33,113 nt of DNA from Egibacteraceae bacterium (GTDB lineage Bacteria > Actinomycetota > Nitriliruptoria > Euzebyales > Egibacteraceae), in contig DATLGH010000050.1 of assembly GCA_035540635.1 (NCBI GenBank), positions 1 through 33,113 on the forward strand, in the 5' to 3' direction. Below are positions 23,148 to 31,400 of the stretch, in pieces (the stretch's first letter is position 1; each line of letters opens with the position of its first letter). Made by a program: the position numbers and the translations under genes. The notes beneath the pieces were generated by a model, which made no database searches, was not told the origin of the DNA, and saw nothing but the letters and a program-made list of their open reading frames with translations.

Positions 23148-24419
23148 CTACGGCTTCAATGCCCCGAGCTTGGCTTTGAGGGTTAGCAGTCGCCGCACCG
23201 AGTGGTCCAGCCGCGCTTCGGAGAGCCTTCCGGTCGCGACTGCTTCGATGATGCCGTGGATGGTTGCTCTCGCATCCGGAGGCATGAGGAGAACGTCGCA
23301 GCCGGCTTCGAGAGCTCGCAGCGCGACTTCCACGTCCCCGGCCACACCACGGACACCCTGCATCCATAACGAGTCGGTGAGGATGAGACCGGGGAACGCG
23401 AGCTGGCCTCTCAACAGACCCTCGACCACGTCGCGATCAATCGTGGCGGGGTCATCCCCGCCCAGCCCGGGTGCCAAGAGATGCCCCGTCATAATGGCGT
23501 CCACGTCCGCGGTTATCGCAGCAGCGAAGGGTGGCAGGTGCGTGAGTTTCCACTCTTCCTCGCTGATGTCGATCAAGGTCAGATCCGAGTGGCTGTCGAC
23601 CGTCGCTGCTCCGTGACCGGGGAAATGTTTCGCCGTGGCAGCAACACCGGCGTCGTGATAGCCCCGGATCTGCGCGGTCACCATCGCCGCGACGAGCTCA
23701 GGAGAGTTGCCGAAGGAGCGATCACCTATGGCAGGGTTGTCGGCGACCGTGTTCACGTCGGCCACCGGAGCGAGATTGAGGTTGATCCCCACCTCCAGTA
23801 GCTCTTGACCCGTTGTCTTCGCGATGCTGCGTGCGAGATCGACGTCTCCTGTTGCGCCCAGCTCCCTACCACCGAGAACGACCGATGCAGGCGGTGGCAG
23901 CCTGCGAACAGGCCCTTGCTCTTGGTCGGTGGCAATCAGCAGGCCGGTGGCTGACGCGTCCTGTAGAGCCGTCGATAAGGCGCGGAGTTGGTTCAGGCTT
24001 TCGAGGTTTCGGGTGGGGATATCCGCGGCGGCAGCATCCTGCGGGTTCCGCTTGATGTAGATGACGCCACCCGGTTGAAGTCCCTCGATGACCTCGCGCG
24101 GAGACGCGACCCCGTAGAGCCGCTTGTTGCTGTCATCGAGCTCAGCCACTCCCCCGTCAGCGTGTCCCCCGTAGATGTGGACGAAGATGAGTTGGGCTGC
24201 CTTGTCTTCAAGGCTCATGCCCGTCAACACTTCCTCGACGGCCTGCGATGCCTGCGATGCCTCCGAGGCGTCGATGCCGGCGCTCGGGACGGGTGCCGGT
24301 GTCGCGGCTGTGGGTGGAGAGCCCTGGGCACTTTGCCCCCCTGAGCCCGCCGACGGGGGAGGAGCCGAACAGGCTGCCGTTATCAGGACAACCACGGCCA
24401 AGGAGCATGTCAGCCGCAC
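23148..24419 (-). CDS. Beta-N-acetylhexosaminidase-like lipoprotein, glycoside hydrolase family 3 (NagZ-like)
   Basis: This 423-residue lipoprotein has a signal peptide ending LITAAC (Cys17), a Ser/Ala/Pro-rich linker (18-60) and a GH3 catalytic barrel. Key motifs are ATDQEQGPVRRLP (163-175), LNLAPVADVN (214-223), the NagZ signature KHFPGHG (264-270) with DSHSDL, and LILTDSLWMQG with the expected nucleophile Asp349. NagZ-type enzymes remove N-acetylglucosamine from peptidoglycan fragments; the lipoprotein form acts outside the cytoplasmic membrane. Start is GTG with GGGCGGA upstream. Hand-counted 60-base lines inside the gene are about 58-67% GC, against up to 80% in selB, which suggests acquisition from another lineage. 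Confidence 0.93.
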   Translation of the reverse strand: MRLTCSLAVVVLITAACSAPPPSAGSGGQSAQGSPPTAATPAPVPSAGIDASEASQASQAVEEVLTGMSLEDKAAQLIFVHIYGGHADGGVAELDDSNKRLYGVASPREVIEGLQPGGVIYIKRNPQDAAAADIPTRNLESLNQLRALSTALQDASATGLLIATDQEQGPVRRLPPPASVVLGGRELGATGDVDLARSIAKTTGQELLEVGINLNLAPVADVNTVADNPAIGDRSFGNSPELVAAMVTAQIRGYHDAGVAATAKHFPGHGAATVDSHSDLTLIDISEEEWKLTHLPPFAAAITADVDAIMTGHLLAPGLGGDDPATIDRDVVEGLLRGQLAFPGLILTDSLWMQGVRGVAGDVEVALRALEAGCDVLLMPPDARATIHGIIEAVATGRLSEARLDHSVRRLLTLKAKLGALKP

Positions 24420-24513
24420 GGTGTCCGCCCAGACGTTTCGTCGTGGAAGGTCTGCTGCGCAGCAATCAGTCCCAATGCATCGATGTCCTCTGCCATGGAC
24501 GACGCCGCCGGCG

Positions 24514-25584
24514 TCAGACGAGGCCGCGCTCGACGAGGAGCTCGGCGATCTGCACGGTGTTCAGCGCCGCGCCCTTCAACAGGTTGTCCCCGGTCACCCA
24601 GAAGTTCAGGGCGTGAGGGTCAACGAGGTCCGAGCGCACCCGGCCGACGGCCACCTCGTCGCGGCCCGCCCACTCGAGGGGCGTGGGTACCGCGTCGAGG
24701 GCGAGCCCGGGGAAGCCGTCCATCGACGAGATCGCGTTCGCCGCGGTGACGCGCTCCTCGAACGTCGCCCGGATCTGGATCGCGTGGCCGACCATCACCG
24801 GCACGCGCACGCACGTCGGCGCCACCGCGAGGTCGGTGAGCCCGAGGATCTTGCGCGACTCGTTCTGCAGCTTCATCTCCTCGTCGCTGTAGCCGTTGCC
24901 GACATCGTTGCCGAGCCACGGCACGACGTTGAACGCGAGGGTCTTCGCGTGCACCGACGGCTCCACGAGCTTCGCGGCGGCCGCTCCGTCGGTGCGCAGC
25001 AGATCCCGGTGCTCGTAGAGCACCGGCACCTGCGCCTCGAGCTCGTCGATGCCCTTCTGGCCCGCCCCGCCGGCGGCCTGGAAGCTCGTCGCGACGAAGC
25101 CCGTGAGCCCGAAGGCGTCGTGGAGTGCCTTGAGCGGCAGCATCGCCGCCATGGTCGTGCAGTTGGGGTTGGCCACGATCCCACGACCGCCGTGGCTCAG
25201 CAGGTCGAGCGACTCGGGGTTGACCTCGCTCACGACGAGGGGCACCTCGGGGTCCATGCGCCAGGCCGAGGAGTTGTCGACGACGAGCGCCCCGGCACCC
25301 ACCGCGCGCGGGGCCTCCGCCCGCGACGTCGACGCGCCGGCGCTGAACAGCGCGAGCTCGACACCGTCGAAGACGTCCGCGTCGGTGATCGCCCGCACGG
25401 TCACCTCGGTGTCGCGGAACGGGAGCCGCTTGCCCGCCGAGCGCTCCGTGGCGACGAAAACGACGTCGTCGCACGGGAAGGCCCGGGTCTCGAGCAGCCG
25501 CCGCAGGTCCTGGCCGACCGCGCCGGTGGCGCCGACGACCGCAACGGTCCGCCGGCGCGGGAGGCCTGTCAGCCGGCCCATCAC
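24514..25584 (-). CDS. asd: Aspartate-semialdehyde dehydrogenase
   Basis: Asd reduces aspartyl-4-phosphate to aspartate 4-semialdehyde with NADPH, the second step toward lysine, diaminopimelate, threonine and methionine. The 356-residue product shows the nucleotide-binding [18 protein letters not shown] (14-31), [17 protein letters not shown], the active-site Cys142 in [20 protein letters not shown], and the late catalytic His in [11 protein letters not shown]. Start is GTG at 25584 overlapping the lysC stop (GTGA); an ATG immediately after it (25581) is equally possible. It forms an operon with lysC. Length and motifs are normal. Confidence 0.96.
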   Translation of the reverse strand: MMGRLTGLPRRRTVAVVGATGAVGQDLRRLLETRAFPCDDVVFVATERSAGKRLPFRDTEVTVRAITDADVFDGVELALFSAGASTSRAEAPRAVGAGALVVDNSSAWRMDPEVPLVVSEVNPESLDLLSHGGRGIVANPNCTTMAAMLPLKALHDAFGLTGFVATSFQAAGGAGQKGIDELEAQVPVLYEHRDLLRTDGAAAAKLVEPSVHAKTLAFNVVPWLGNDVGNGYSDEEMKLQNESRKILGLTDLAVAPTCVRVPVMVGHAIQIRATFEERVTAANAISSMDGFPGLALDAVPTPLEWAGRDEVAVGRVRSDLVDPHALNFWVTGDNLLKGAALNTVQIAELLVERGLV

Positions 25585-26126
25585 CCAACACCCCCCGACC
25601 GCTGGGTCGCGCCGCTCGGCGCATCCCCGCCGAGGCCGAACCGCTCGTGCACCGCGCGCACCGCCTGCTCGACGTCGTCCGCGCGGCCGACGTCGAGCAG
25701 GCGGTGCGCGCGGACGACGACCGAGATGCGGATCGTCGACGTCGAGATCATCTCGATGTTCACCCCGGCCTCGGACAGTGCGGTGAACATCGCCGCGGCG
25801 ACCCCCGGGTGGGTCTTCATCCCCGCGCCGACGAGGGAGACCTTCGCGACCCCGGGATCGAGGTCGATGCCGACCGCGCCGATCTCCTCCCGCAGCCCCT
25901 CGAGCAGCTGGAGCGCCCGGGGCCCGTCGTCGAGCGGCAGCGTGCAGGAGATGTCGGTGGTGCCCTCCTCCGAAACGTTCTGCACGATCATGTCGATGTT
26001 GATGCTGTTGCTCGCGAGCAGCGTGAAGATCCGTGCGGCGACGCCCGGCTTGTCGGGCACCCGCCGGATGACGAGCTTGCCCTCACCGGTGTCGTGGGCG
26101 ACGCCGGAGATGATGGCCTGCTCCAT
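25581..26126 (-). CDS. Aspartate kinase beta subunit from internal in-frame start
   Basis: Within lysC an ATG at 26126 is preceded by AGGAGGAG at four to five bases, one of the strongest Shine-Dalgarno sequences in the window. The product (181 residues) starts [12 protein letters not shown] and contains both ACT domains. It corresponds to the beta subunit of Corynebacterium glutamicum LysC, which from memory starts at the equivalent MEEA-position. The beta subunit combines with the full-length alpha chain and carries feedback inhibition. Expression here is inferred from position and ribosome-binding site. Confidence 0.75.
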   Translation of the reverse strand: MEQAIISGVAHDTGEGKLVIRRVPDKPGVAARIFTLLASNSINIDMIVQNVSEEGTTDISCTLPLDDGPRALQLLEGLREEIGAVGIDLDPGVAKVSLVGAGMKTHPGVAAAMFTALSEAGVNIEMISTSTIRISVVVRAHRLLDVGRADDVEQAVRAVHERFGLGGDAPSGATQRSGGVG

Positions 26127-26864
26127 GTGCTCCTCCTGTGGGACGACCCAGGTGCCCTCGGTGTAGGTGAACGAGCTGCGGACGTGGATGGCCACCCCGT
26201 GGTTGCGCGCGTACTCGACGCTGCGCACGTTGAGGACCTTCGCGCCGTTCGCCGCGAGCTCGAGCATCTCCTCGTGGCTCACCCGGTGGAGCTTGCGGGC
26301 GCTCGCGACGATCCGCGGGTCCGCGGTGTAGACGCCGTCGACGTCGGTGTAGATCTCGCAGACCCGGGCGCCGAGCGCCGCCGCGAGCGCCACCGCGGTC
26401 GTGTCGCTCGCGCCCCGCCCGAGCGTCGTCACGTCCTTCGAGTCGCGCGACACCCCCTGGAAGCCGGCGACGATGACGATGCGCCCGGCCGCGAGCGCCT
26501 CGGTGATCCGCCCGGGGGTGATGTCGATGATCCGCGCCTTGCCGTGCGTCGCGTCGGTGATGATCCCCGCCTGGCTGCCGGTGAGGCTCTGCGCGGACAA
26601 CCCGTGCTCGTGGATGGCCATGGCGAGCAGCGCCATCGAGATGCGCTCGCCGGCCGTGAGGAGCATGTCGAGCTCGCGGCCGGGGGGGATCGGCGAGATC
26701 TCACGCGCCTGTGCGTGGAGGTGGTCGGTCGTCTTGCCCATCGCAGAGACCACCACGACGACGTCGTGCCCTGCGCGCTTGGCCTGCACGACCCGTTCGG
26801 CGACGCGGGTGATGCGATCCGTGTCGGCCACGGACGTTCCCCCGTACTTCTGGACGACGATCAT
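25581..26864 (-). CDS. lysC: Aspartate kinase (alpha subunit, full length)
   Basis: LysC phosphorylates aspartate, the committed step of the aspartate pathway. The 427-residue product has the KYGGTSV motif (6-12), [38 protein letters not shown] and [15 protein letters not shown]. Two tandem ACT domains follow from about 260 on ([25 protein letters not shown] and [31 protein letters not shown]). These bind lysine and threonine for feedback control in the actinobacterial alpha2-beta2 enzyme. An internal start at 26126 probably makes the separate regulatory beta subunit. asd follows with overlapping codons. The C-terminal extension after VHERFGL is a low-complexity tail ([16 protein letters not shown]). 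Confidence 0.96.
   Translation of the reverse strand: MIVVQKYGGTSVADTDRITRVAERVVQAKRAGHDVVVVVSAMGKTTDHLHAQAREISPIPPGRELDMLLTAGERISMALLAMAIHEHGLSAQSLTGSQAGIITDATHGKARIIDITPGRITEALAAGRIVIVAGFQGVSRDSKDVTTLGRGASDTTAVALAAALGARVCEIYTDVDGVYTADPRIVASARKLHRVSHEEMLELAANGAKVLNVRSVEYARNHGVAIHVRSSFTYTEGTWVVPQEEHMEQAIISGVAHDTGEGKLVIRRVPDKPGVAARIFTLLASNSINIDMIVQNVSEEGTTDISCTLPLDDGPRALQLLEGLREEIGAVGIDLDPGVAKVSLVGAGMKTHPGVAAAMFTALSEAGVNIEMISTSTIRISVVVRAHRLLDVGRADDVEQAVRAVHERFGLGGDAPSGATQRSGGVG
26127..26139 (-). promoter_or_regulatory. Strong internal Shine-Dalgarno for the LysC beta start
   Basis: Minus-strand AGGAGGAGCAC directly precedes the internal ATG. The match to the anti-Shine-Dalgarno is much better than at the annotated lysC start. 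Confidence 0.7.
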
Positions 26865-26883
26865 GCGCGCGCGGGCCCTCGCG

Positions 26884-26910
26884 AGTAGACGGGAAGGGTT
26901 TTCCCGTCAA
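26884..26910 (-). promoter_or_regulatory. Candidate lysC promoter with inverted repeat in the spacer
   Basis: On the minus strand TTGACG (26905-26910) and TCTACT (26884-26889) lie 15 bases apart, 20 bases before the lysC ATG. An 8-bp perfect inverted repeat, GACGGGAA/TTCCCGTC with a 5-base loop (26888-26908), overlaps both elements, as an operator would. The 15-base spacer is short; TACTCG at 17 bases is an alternative -10. Confidence 0.4.
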
Positions 26911-26964
26911 GACTACCGGTCGGTCCTGGTGGGCAGGATCGACGCGCGGACGAAAGGGCACACC

Positions 26965-27354
26965 ATGCGGGCGCACATCGCTGCGCGCCTGGGGGCGGGA
27001 GCCGCCACGGCGCTGCTGTTGGCGGGATGCGGGGCGGGCCAGGACCCCACGACCGCACCACCACCGGCTGACGACGACACAACCGAACCGGCGCCGGTCG
27101 ACACGGGCGCGAACGAGGTGAGCATCGTCGACCTGGCCTTCGAACCCGCGTCGCTCGACGTCGCCGTCGGCGACACGGTGGAGTGGGTCAACACCGGGGA
27201 GCTGCCCCACACCGTCACGTTCGCCGACGGTCCGGACTCGGGGACGATGGAGACCGACGACACGTTCAGCCACACGTTCGAAGAGGCGGGCGAGTTCGAC
27301 TACCTGTGCTCCATCCACCCCCAGATGGAGGGGACGGTCACCGTCGCCGAGTGA
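26965..27354 (+). CDS. Cupredoxin (plastocyanin-like) lipoprotein
   Basis: This 129-residue secreted copper protein has a signal peptide ending LLLAGC (lipidated Cys about 22), a Thr/Pro/Asp-rich linker, then the cupredoxin beta-sandwich. The type 1 copper ligands are readable: His in ELPHTVTF, then Cys, His and Met in YLCSIHPQMEG. It probably carries electrons at the outer face of the membrane; the partner is unknown. AAAGGG lies seven bases before the ATG. It is divergent from lysC with a 100-base shared upstream region, and it converges with recR 14 bases downstream. A rho-independent terminator between them is not obvious. Confidence 0.92.
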   Translation: MRAHIAARLGAGAATALLLAGCGAGQDPTTAPPPADDDTTEPAPVDTGANEVSIVDLAFEPASLDVAVGDTVEWVNTGELPHTVTFADGPDSGTMETDDTFSHTFEEAGEFDYLCSIHPQMEGTVTVAE

Positions 27355-27368
27355 GCCGGCGGCGCGGC

Positions 27369-27962
27369 TCAGACGTCGCGGCGGCCCGCGAAGGCCCGGC
27401 TCAAGGTGACCTCGTCGGCGTACTCGAGGTCGCCCCCGACGGGTAGGCCGCTCGCGATGCGGCTGACGCGCACCCCCATCTGCTTGAGCAGCCGGGCGAG
27501 GTAGCTCGCGGTCGCCTCGCCCTCGATGTTGGGGTTCGTGGCGAGCACGACCTCGGTGATGTCCTCCTCGCCGAGGCGTGCGACGAGCGCCTTGATGTGC
27601 AGCTGGTCCGGCCCGATCCCGTCGATCGGCGAGATCGCGCCGCCGAGGACGTGGTAGCGCCCACGGAACTCCGCGGTCTTCTCGATGGCGATGACGTCGC
27701 GGGGCTCCTCGACGACGCACACCACCGTCGGATCCCGGCGCGCGTCGCGACAGATGCGGCACTGCTCCGCCTCACTCACGTTGAAGCAGCGCGAGCAGAA
27801 GCGCACCTTGTCCTTCACGGCCACGATCGCCCGCGCGAGCCGGTCGGCGTCGGCACGGTCGACGGTGAGCAGGTGGAAGGCGAGACGCTGTGCGCTCTTC
27901 GGGCCCACACCCGGCAGCCGACCGAGCTCCTCGATCAGGTCCTGGATCGGGCCCTCGTACAC
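27369..27962 (-). CDS. recR: Recombination mediator protein RecR
   Basis: RecR works with RecF and RecO to load RecA on single-stranded gaps. The 197-residue product has the helix-hairpin-helix [20 protein letters not shown] (13-32), a four-cysteine zinc finger ([13 protein letters not shown] with CRIC, about 56-72), a Toprim domain ([15 protein letters not shown], about 80-94) and the [12 protein letters not shown] segment. The start is 7 bases after the ybaB stop, so it belongs to the dnaX-ybaB-recR operon. Confidence 0.97.
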   Translation of the reverse strand: MYEGPIQDLIEELGRLPGVGPKSAQRLAFHLLTVDRADADRLARAIVAVKDKVRFCSRCFNVSEAEQCRICRDARRDPTVVCVVEEPRDVIAIEKTAEFRGRYHVLGGAISPIDGIGPDQLHIKALVARLGEEDITEVVLATNPNIEGEATASYLARLLKQMGVRVSRIASGLPVGGDLEYADEVTLSRAFAGRRDV

Positions 27963-27969
27963 GGTCGGC

Positions 27970-28293
27970 CTAGACGATGCCCGGCGGCAGGCCGAGCCCG
28001 GCTGTCAGCCCGCCGAGCTTCTCCTCCTCGAGCTGCTTGGCCGAGCGCAGCGCCTCGTTGACCGCTGCGGTGACCATGTCGGCGAGCATCTCCACGTCGT
28101 CCGGGTCGACGGCGGCGGGATCGATGACGATGGAGCGGACCTCGCCACCCCCGCCGGCGACGGTGACGCGGACCATGCCGCCCCCGGCGACACCCTCGAC
28201 GTCGGTCCTCGCGAGCTCCTCCTGGGCCGCGGCGAGCTTGCGCTGCATGGCCTGGGCCTGCTTCATGATCTGGTTCATGTTGCCGTTGGCCAT
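27970..28293 (-). CDS. YbaB/EbfC family nucleoid-associated protein
   Basis: This 107-residue DNA-binding protein starts with a long helix ([23 protein letters not shown]), then the [28 protein letters not shown] hairpin and a helical end ([34 protein letters not shown]). YbaB proteins form tweezer-like dimers on DNA. The position between dnaX and recR is the most conserved one for this family. Confidence 0.96.
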   Translation of the reverse strand: MANGNMNQIMKQAQAMQRKLAAAQEELARTDVEGVAGGGMVRVTVAGGGGEVRSIVIDPAAVDPDDVEMLADMVTAAVNEALRSAKQLEEEKLGGLTAGLGLPPGIV

Positions 28294-28336
28294 GGTGGGC
28301 CTCTCTTTCCTCGCCTGCGCGCCAGTCTAGTGGGAC

Positions 28337-30097
28337 CTAGTCCTCCACGACCGTCGCACCGAGTCCCGACCGCAGGGCGCGGATGGCGGCGGCGCGCAGC
28401 TCTTCCTCGTCGGGCAGCTCGCCCGCCGCCTCCGCCGCCTCGGTCTCCGCGACGGCCGCCGCCTCCTCGTCGAACGCCGCGGTGTCCGTGTCGCCGGCGT
28501 CCGGGAGCGGGTCGGTCGCGGCGGCGAGGCGGCACCGCACCCGCAGCGGCACCCCGACCACCTGGGCGAACACGGCGGCGAGGTGCTCCTGCGCCTGCTC
28601 GTCCCCGCACTGCTCGGCGTGGAAGCCGTACTTCGCGCCGAACTCGAGGGTGAGCTCGGTGCCCCGCAGGGCGACGGGGTGACCCTCGGTCAGAAACGCG
28701 TGCAGGATGCGCTTGCGAGCCTTCGTCGCGTCGAGGACCGCCGGCCAGCTGCGTCGCAGCAGCTCGAGGTCGACGGAGTTCGCCTGGGCGGCGGCCTCCG
28801 GCTCCTGCTCCCCCGCTTCCTCGGGCTGCCCGGCTTCCTCGGGCTGCCCGGCACCTCCTGCCCCGCCTCCGGGGCGCTCACCCGCCCGCCCTCCAAGCCC
28901 CTCCGGCGGAGCAGGGGGCGGCTCCTCGGCGGGACGCGGGCTCGCGCCCTCGGTGATGCCGGTGCGGCGCTCGAGGCGGTCCATGCGGGCCGCGAGTGCG
29001 GCGGGGTCACCGCAGGCCTCGGGCAGGGCCGCCTTGACGAGGGCGATCTCCAGAGGCAGGCGCACCGACCCGCGTCGCATCTGCGCCTGCGCCTCCGCGA
29101 GCAGCTCGGTGGCGCGGAGCAGCTCGATGCGTCCGAGGCGCCCCGACTGCGCGCGCAGGCGCGCGAGGCGCTCCGGGGCCGCCTCGACGAGGTCGGCGTC
29201 GGGCGCGGACTGCAGCAGGAACAGCGCCCGGAGGTGCTCGACGGTCTCGCGGGCGAACTGGCGCAGGTCGTGGCCGCCGTCGGCCAGGCGCCCCACGAGC
29301 ACGCACAGACCGGCGACGTCGCCGGCGGCGACGAGGTCGACGGCCTCGACGAGCAGCTCGTCGGGCACCGCGCCGAGCACGTCGGCGACGCCCCGCAGGG
29401 TGACCCGCGGCCCCGTGAAGGCGATCACCTGGTCGAGCACGCTGAGCGTGTCGCGGACGCTGCCGTCCCCGGCGCGCACGACGAGCTCGACGGCGCCCGG
29501 CTCGAAGACGAGGCCCTCCGCGTCGCCGAGCGCGCGGACGTGGTCGGCTAGGGCGCCGGCGCCGACGCGCTTGAAGTCGAAGCGCTGGGTGCGCGACAGG
29601 ATCGTGTCGAGCACCTTGTGCGGCTCGGTCGTCGCGAACACGAACACGACGTGGCCGGGCGGCTCCTCCACGGTCTTCAGGAAGGCGTTCCACCCCGCCG
29701 TGGACAGCATGTGGCACTCGTCGACGATGTAGACCTTCATCCGCGCGGAGGCCGGGGCGAACGCTACCCGTTCGCGCAGGTCGCGGACGTCGTCGACCCC
29801 GCCGTGGCTGGCCGCGTCGATCTCGATGACGTCGACCGACGACCCGGCGGTGACGGCGACGCAGTGCGTGCACGTGTTGCACGGCTCGGGTGTCGGGCCG
29901 GTCACGCAGTTGAGTGACTTGGCGAGGATGCGCGCCGTGGACGTCTTGCCCGTCCCCCGCGGGCCGGTGAACAGGTAGGCGTGCGAGATGCGGTCCTCGG
30001 CGACCGCCTGGGCCAGGGTGGTGGTGACGTGCGCCTGGCCTACGACCTCGGCGAAGGTCTGCGGCCGGTACTTCCGGTACAGGGAGACGTACGCCAC
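28337..30097 (-). CDS. dnaX: DNA polymerase III subunits gamma/tau
   Basis: DnaX is the clamp-loader ATPase of the replicative polymerase. The 586-residue product has SLYRKYRPQTFAEVVGQ (5-21), Walker A GPRGTGKTS (45-53), a zinc module (CVTG..CNTCTHC, 64-79), DECHML (Walker B) and the SRTQRFDF sensor region. A Pro/Glu/Gly-rich linker is followed by the tau C-terminal domain. GTG at 30097 is chosen because GGAGGA lies seven bases upstream; the 32 codons before it read into the SRP-RNA spacer. No A-rich slippery site for a gamma frameshift is visible. An 18-bp tandem duplication sits in the linker. ybaB follows 43 bases downstream. Confidence 0.96.
   Translation of the reverse strand: MAYVSLYRKYRPQTFAEVVGQAHVTTTLAQAVAEDRISHAYLFTGPRGTGKTSTARILAKSLNCVTGPTPEPCNTCTHCVAVTAGSSVDVIEIDAASHGGVDDVRDLRERVAFAPASARMKVYIVDECHMLSTAGWNAFLKTVEEPPGHVVFVFATTEPHKVLDTILSRTQRFDFKRVGAGALADHVRALGDAEGLVFEPGAVELVVRAGDGSVRDTLSVLDQVIAFTGPRVTLRGVADVLGAVPDELLVEAVDLVAAGDVAGLCVLVGRLADGGHDLRQFARETVEHLRALFLLQSAPDADLVEAAPERLARLRAQSGRLGRIELLRATELLAEAQAQMRRGSVRLPLEIALVKAALPEACGDPAALAARMDRLERRTGITEGASPRPAEEPPPAPPEGLGGRAGERPGGGAGGAGQPEEAGQPEEAGEQEPEAAAQANSVDLELLRRSWPAVLDATKARKRILHAFLTEGHPVALRGTELTLEFGAKYGFHAEQCGDEQAQEHLAAVFAQVVGVPLRVRCRLAAATDPLPDAGDTDTAAFDEEAAAVAETEAAEAAGELPDEEELRAAAIRALRSGLGATVVED
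28815..28850 (-). repeat. 18-bp tandem duplication in the dnaX linker
   Basis: The plus-strand unit GCTTCCTCGGGCTGCCCG occurs twice in a row and encodes a repeated Gln-Pro-Glu-Glu-Ala-Gly hexapeptide, in frame. It lies in the disordered linker before the C-terminal domain and should not disturb function. Confidence 0.85.
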
Positions 30098-30174
30098 GTG
30101 GAGTCCTCCACGCCGGAGCGGGCGGGGTGGGGAAGGCGCCGCGGCCACCACCGGACGGGCGATGCAGCGCGGCT

Positions 30175-30257
<83 letters not shown>

Positions 30258-30299
30258 GCGCCTCTCACCCGCCCGGTGCTGACCGCGCCGGACGGGGCG

Positions 30300-30305
30300 A
30301 GTGTA
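30300..30305 (-). promoter_or_regulatory. Putative -10 element for SRP RNA
   Basis: Minus-strand TACACT stands about 42 bases upstream of the SRP RNA core, between it and the protease gene stop. It would give a precursor with a leader of roughly 35 bases. No good -35 is visible. Confidence 0.4.
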
Positions 30306-30353
30306 GCAACCCGCCGGGTGCGCAGCGGGCGGTGCCCCGGGTCCGCCCGCTCG

Positions 30354-31400
30354 TCAGGCCGCGAGCGCGAGCGCGCCGAGGACGGCGCGTCCCGACCCCT
30401 CGCGGAGCACGTGCAGGGCCTCCTCGAACGTCGCGACACCGACGACCTGCAGGGGGCTGCCGGCCGGCAAGGCTGCACTGGCCTCCTCGACCTGAACGGC
30501 CGGGGCGAGGAAGACGTCGGCGCCCTCGGCGGCGGCCGCGACGACCTTGAGGCCGATCCCGCCGATGGGGGTGACGGTGCCGTCGGCGGTCACCCCGCCT
30601 GTGCCCGCGATCCGCCGGCCCGCCGCGAGGTCCTCGGGCGACGCCTTGTCGAACACCGTGAGGGCGATGAGCAGGCCGGCGCTCGGCCCGCCGATCGGCC
30701 CCGAGTCGACGTGGACGGGCACGGGCAGCTCTGCGCGGGGCAGTAGGTCCTCGGCCCGCACGCCGAGGCCGGGGCGGTCCATGCCGGGCACCGGGCCGGG
30801 AGCCACCTCGACCCGGCGCTCCTCGCCGTTGCGCACGACCACGATCTCGAGCGTCGCGTCGGCGGAGTGGCGGACCGCCGCGACGAGCTCGCCGGCGCTG
30901 CGCACGGGTGCGTCCCCGACCGCGGTCACGATGTCGCCGGTCTCCAGCGCGCCCTCGGCCGGCGCGCCCGGCAGCACGCCGGCGACGAGCGCCCCGAGCG
31001 GCTCGGCGAGCTCGACGGGGTAGCCGGCCGCCCGCAGCCCGAGCGCGGCGGCGATGTCGGCGGTTGACGCGAACACCTCCCGCTGGCGGCCGAAGAAGGT
31101 GGCGTCGTCCACGCCGCCCGTCAACCGCGTGGCAGGGACGAGCTCGGTGTCGGGGGTGAGCATCCCGTGGACGAGGAAGACGAGGCTGGCCCTCCGCAGG
31201 GCCACGACGGTGAGCAGGTAGTCGCCGTCGATCTCGCCGGGGCCCTCGGCCTGGTCACCGGCTGCCACGTCGACGTGGTCGGAGAGGCTGACGAGGCTGC
31301 CCGGCCGCTCGACGAACACGGGCAGGGGGACGACCACGGCCGCGGTCAGCAGGACCAGGATCGAGAGCGGCAGGAAGAGCGCCTGCGGGCGGACCCGCAT
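30354..31400 (-). CDS. Secreted PDZ/Lon-like serine protease (YlbL family)
   Basis: This 348-residue protein has one N-terminal membrane segment (about 8-28), a PDZ domain (about 130-205, GALVAGVLPGAPAEGALETGDIVTAVG) and a C-terminal Lon-type proteolytic domain. The catalytic dyad is readable as Ser240 in IGGPSAGL and Lys285 in GGIGLKVVAA. No ATPase domain is present, as in the YlbL family, which works outside the membrane. Its ATG overlaps the stop of the M50 protease by one base (TGATG), so the two membrane proteases are probably made together. The substrate is unknown; cleavage of membrane or envelope proteins is plausible. Confidence 0.93.
   Translation of the reverse strand: MRVRPQALFLPLSILVLLTAAVVVPLPVFVERPGSLVSLSDHVDVAAGDQAEGPGEIDGDYLLTVVALRRASLVFLVHGMLTPDTELVPATRLTGGVDDATFFGRQREVFASTADIAAALGLRAAGYPVELAEPLGALVAGVLPGAPAEGALETGDIVTAVGDAPVRSAGELVAAVRHSADATLEIVVVRNGEERRVEVAPGPVPGMDRPGLGVRAEDLLPRAELPVPVHVDSGPIGGPSAGLLIALTVFDKASPEDLAAGRRIAGTGGVTADGTVTPIGGIGLKVVAAAAEGADVFLAPAVQVEEASAALPAGSPLQVVGVATFEEALHVLREGSGRAVLGALALAA

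Noticed and set aside
26888-26908. Inverted repeat before lysC read as a terminator or lysine riboswitch
   Set aside because: No T tract follows on either strand, and 21 bases are far too few for a lysine riboswitch.
28337-30097. Programmed frameshift making a gamma form of DnaX
   Set aside because: No A-rich slippery heptamer or downstream stem is visible; a tau-only product is expected.
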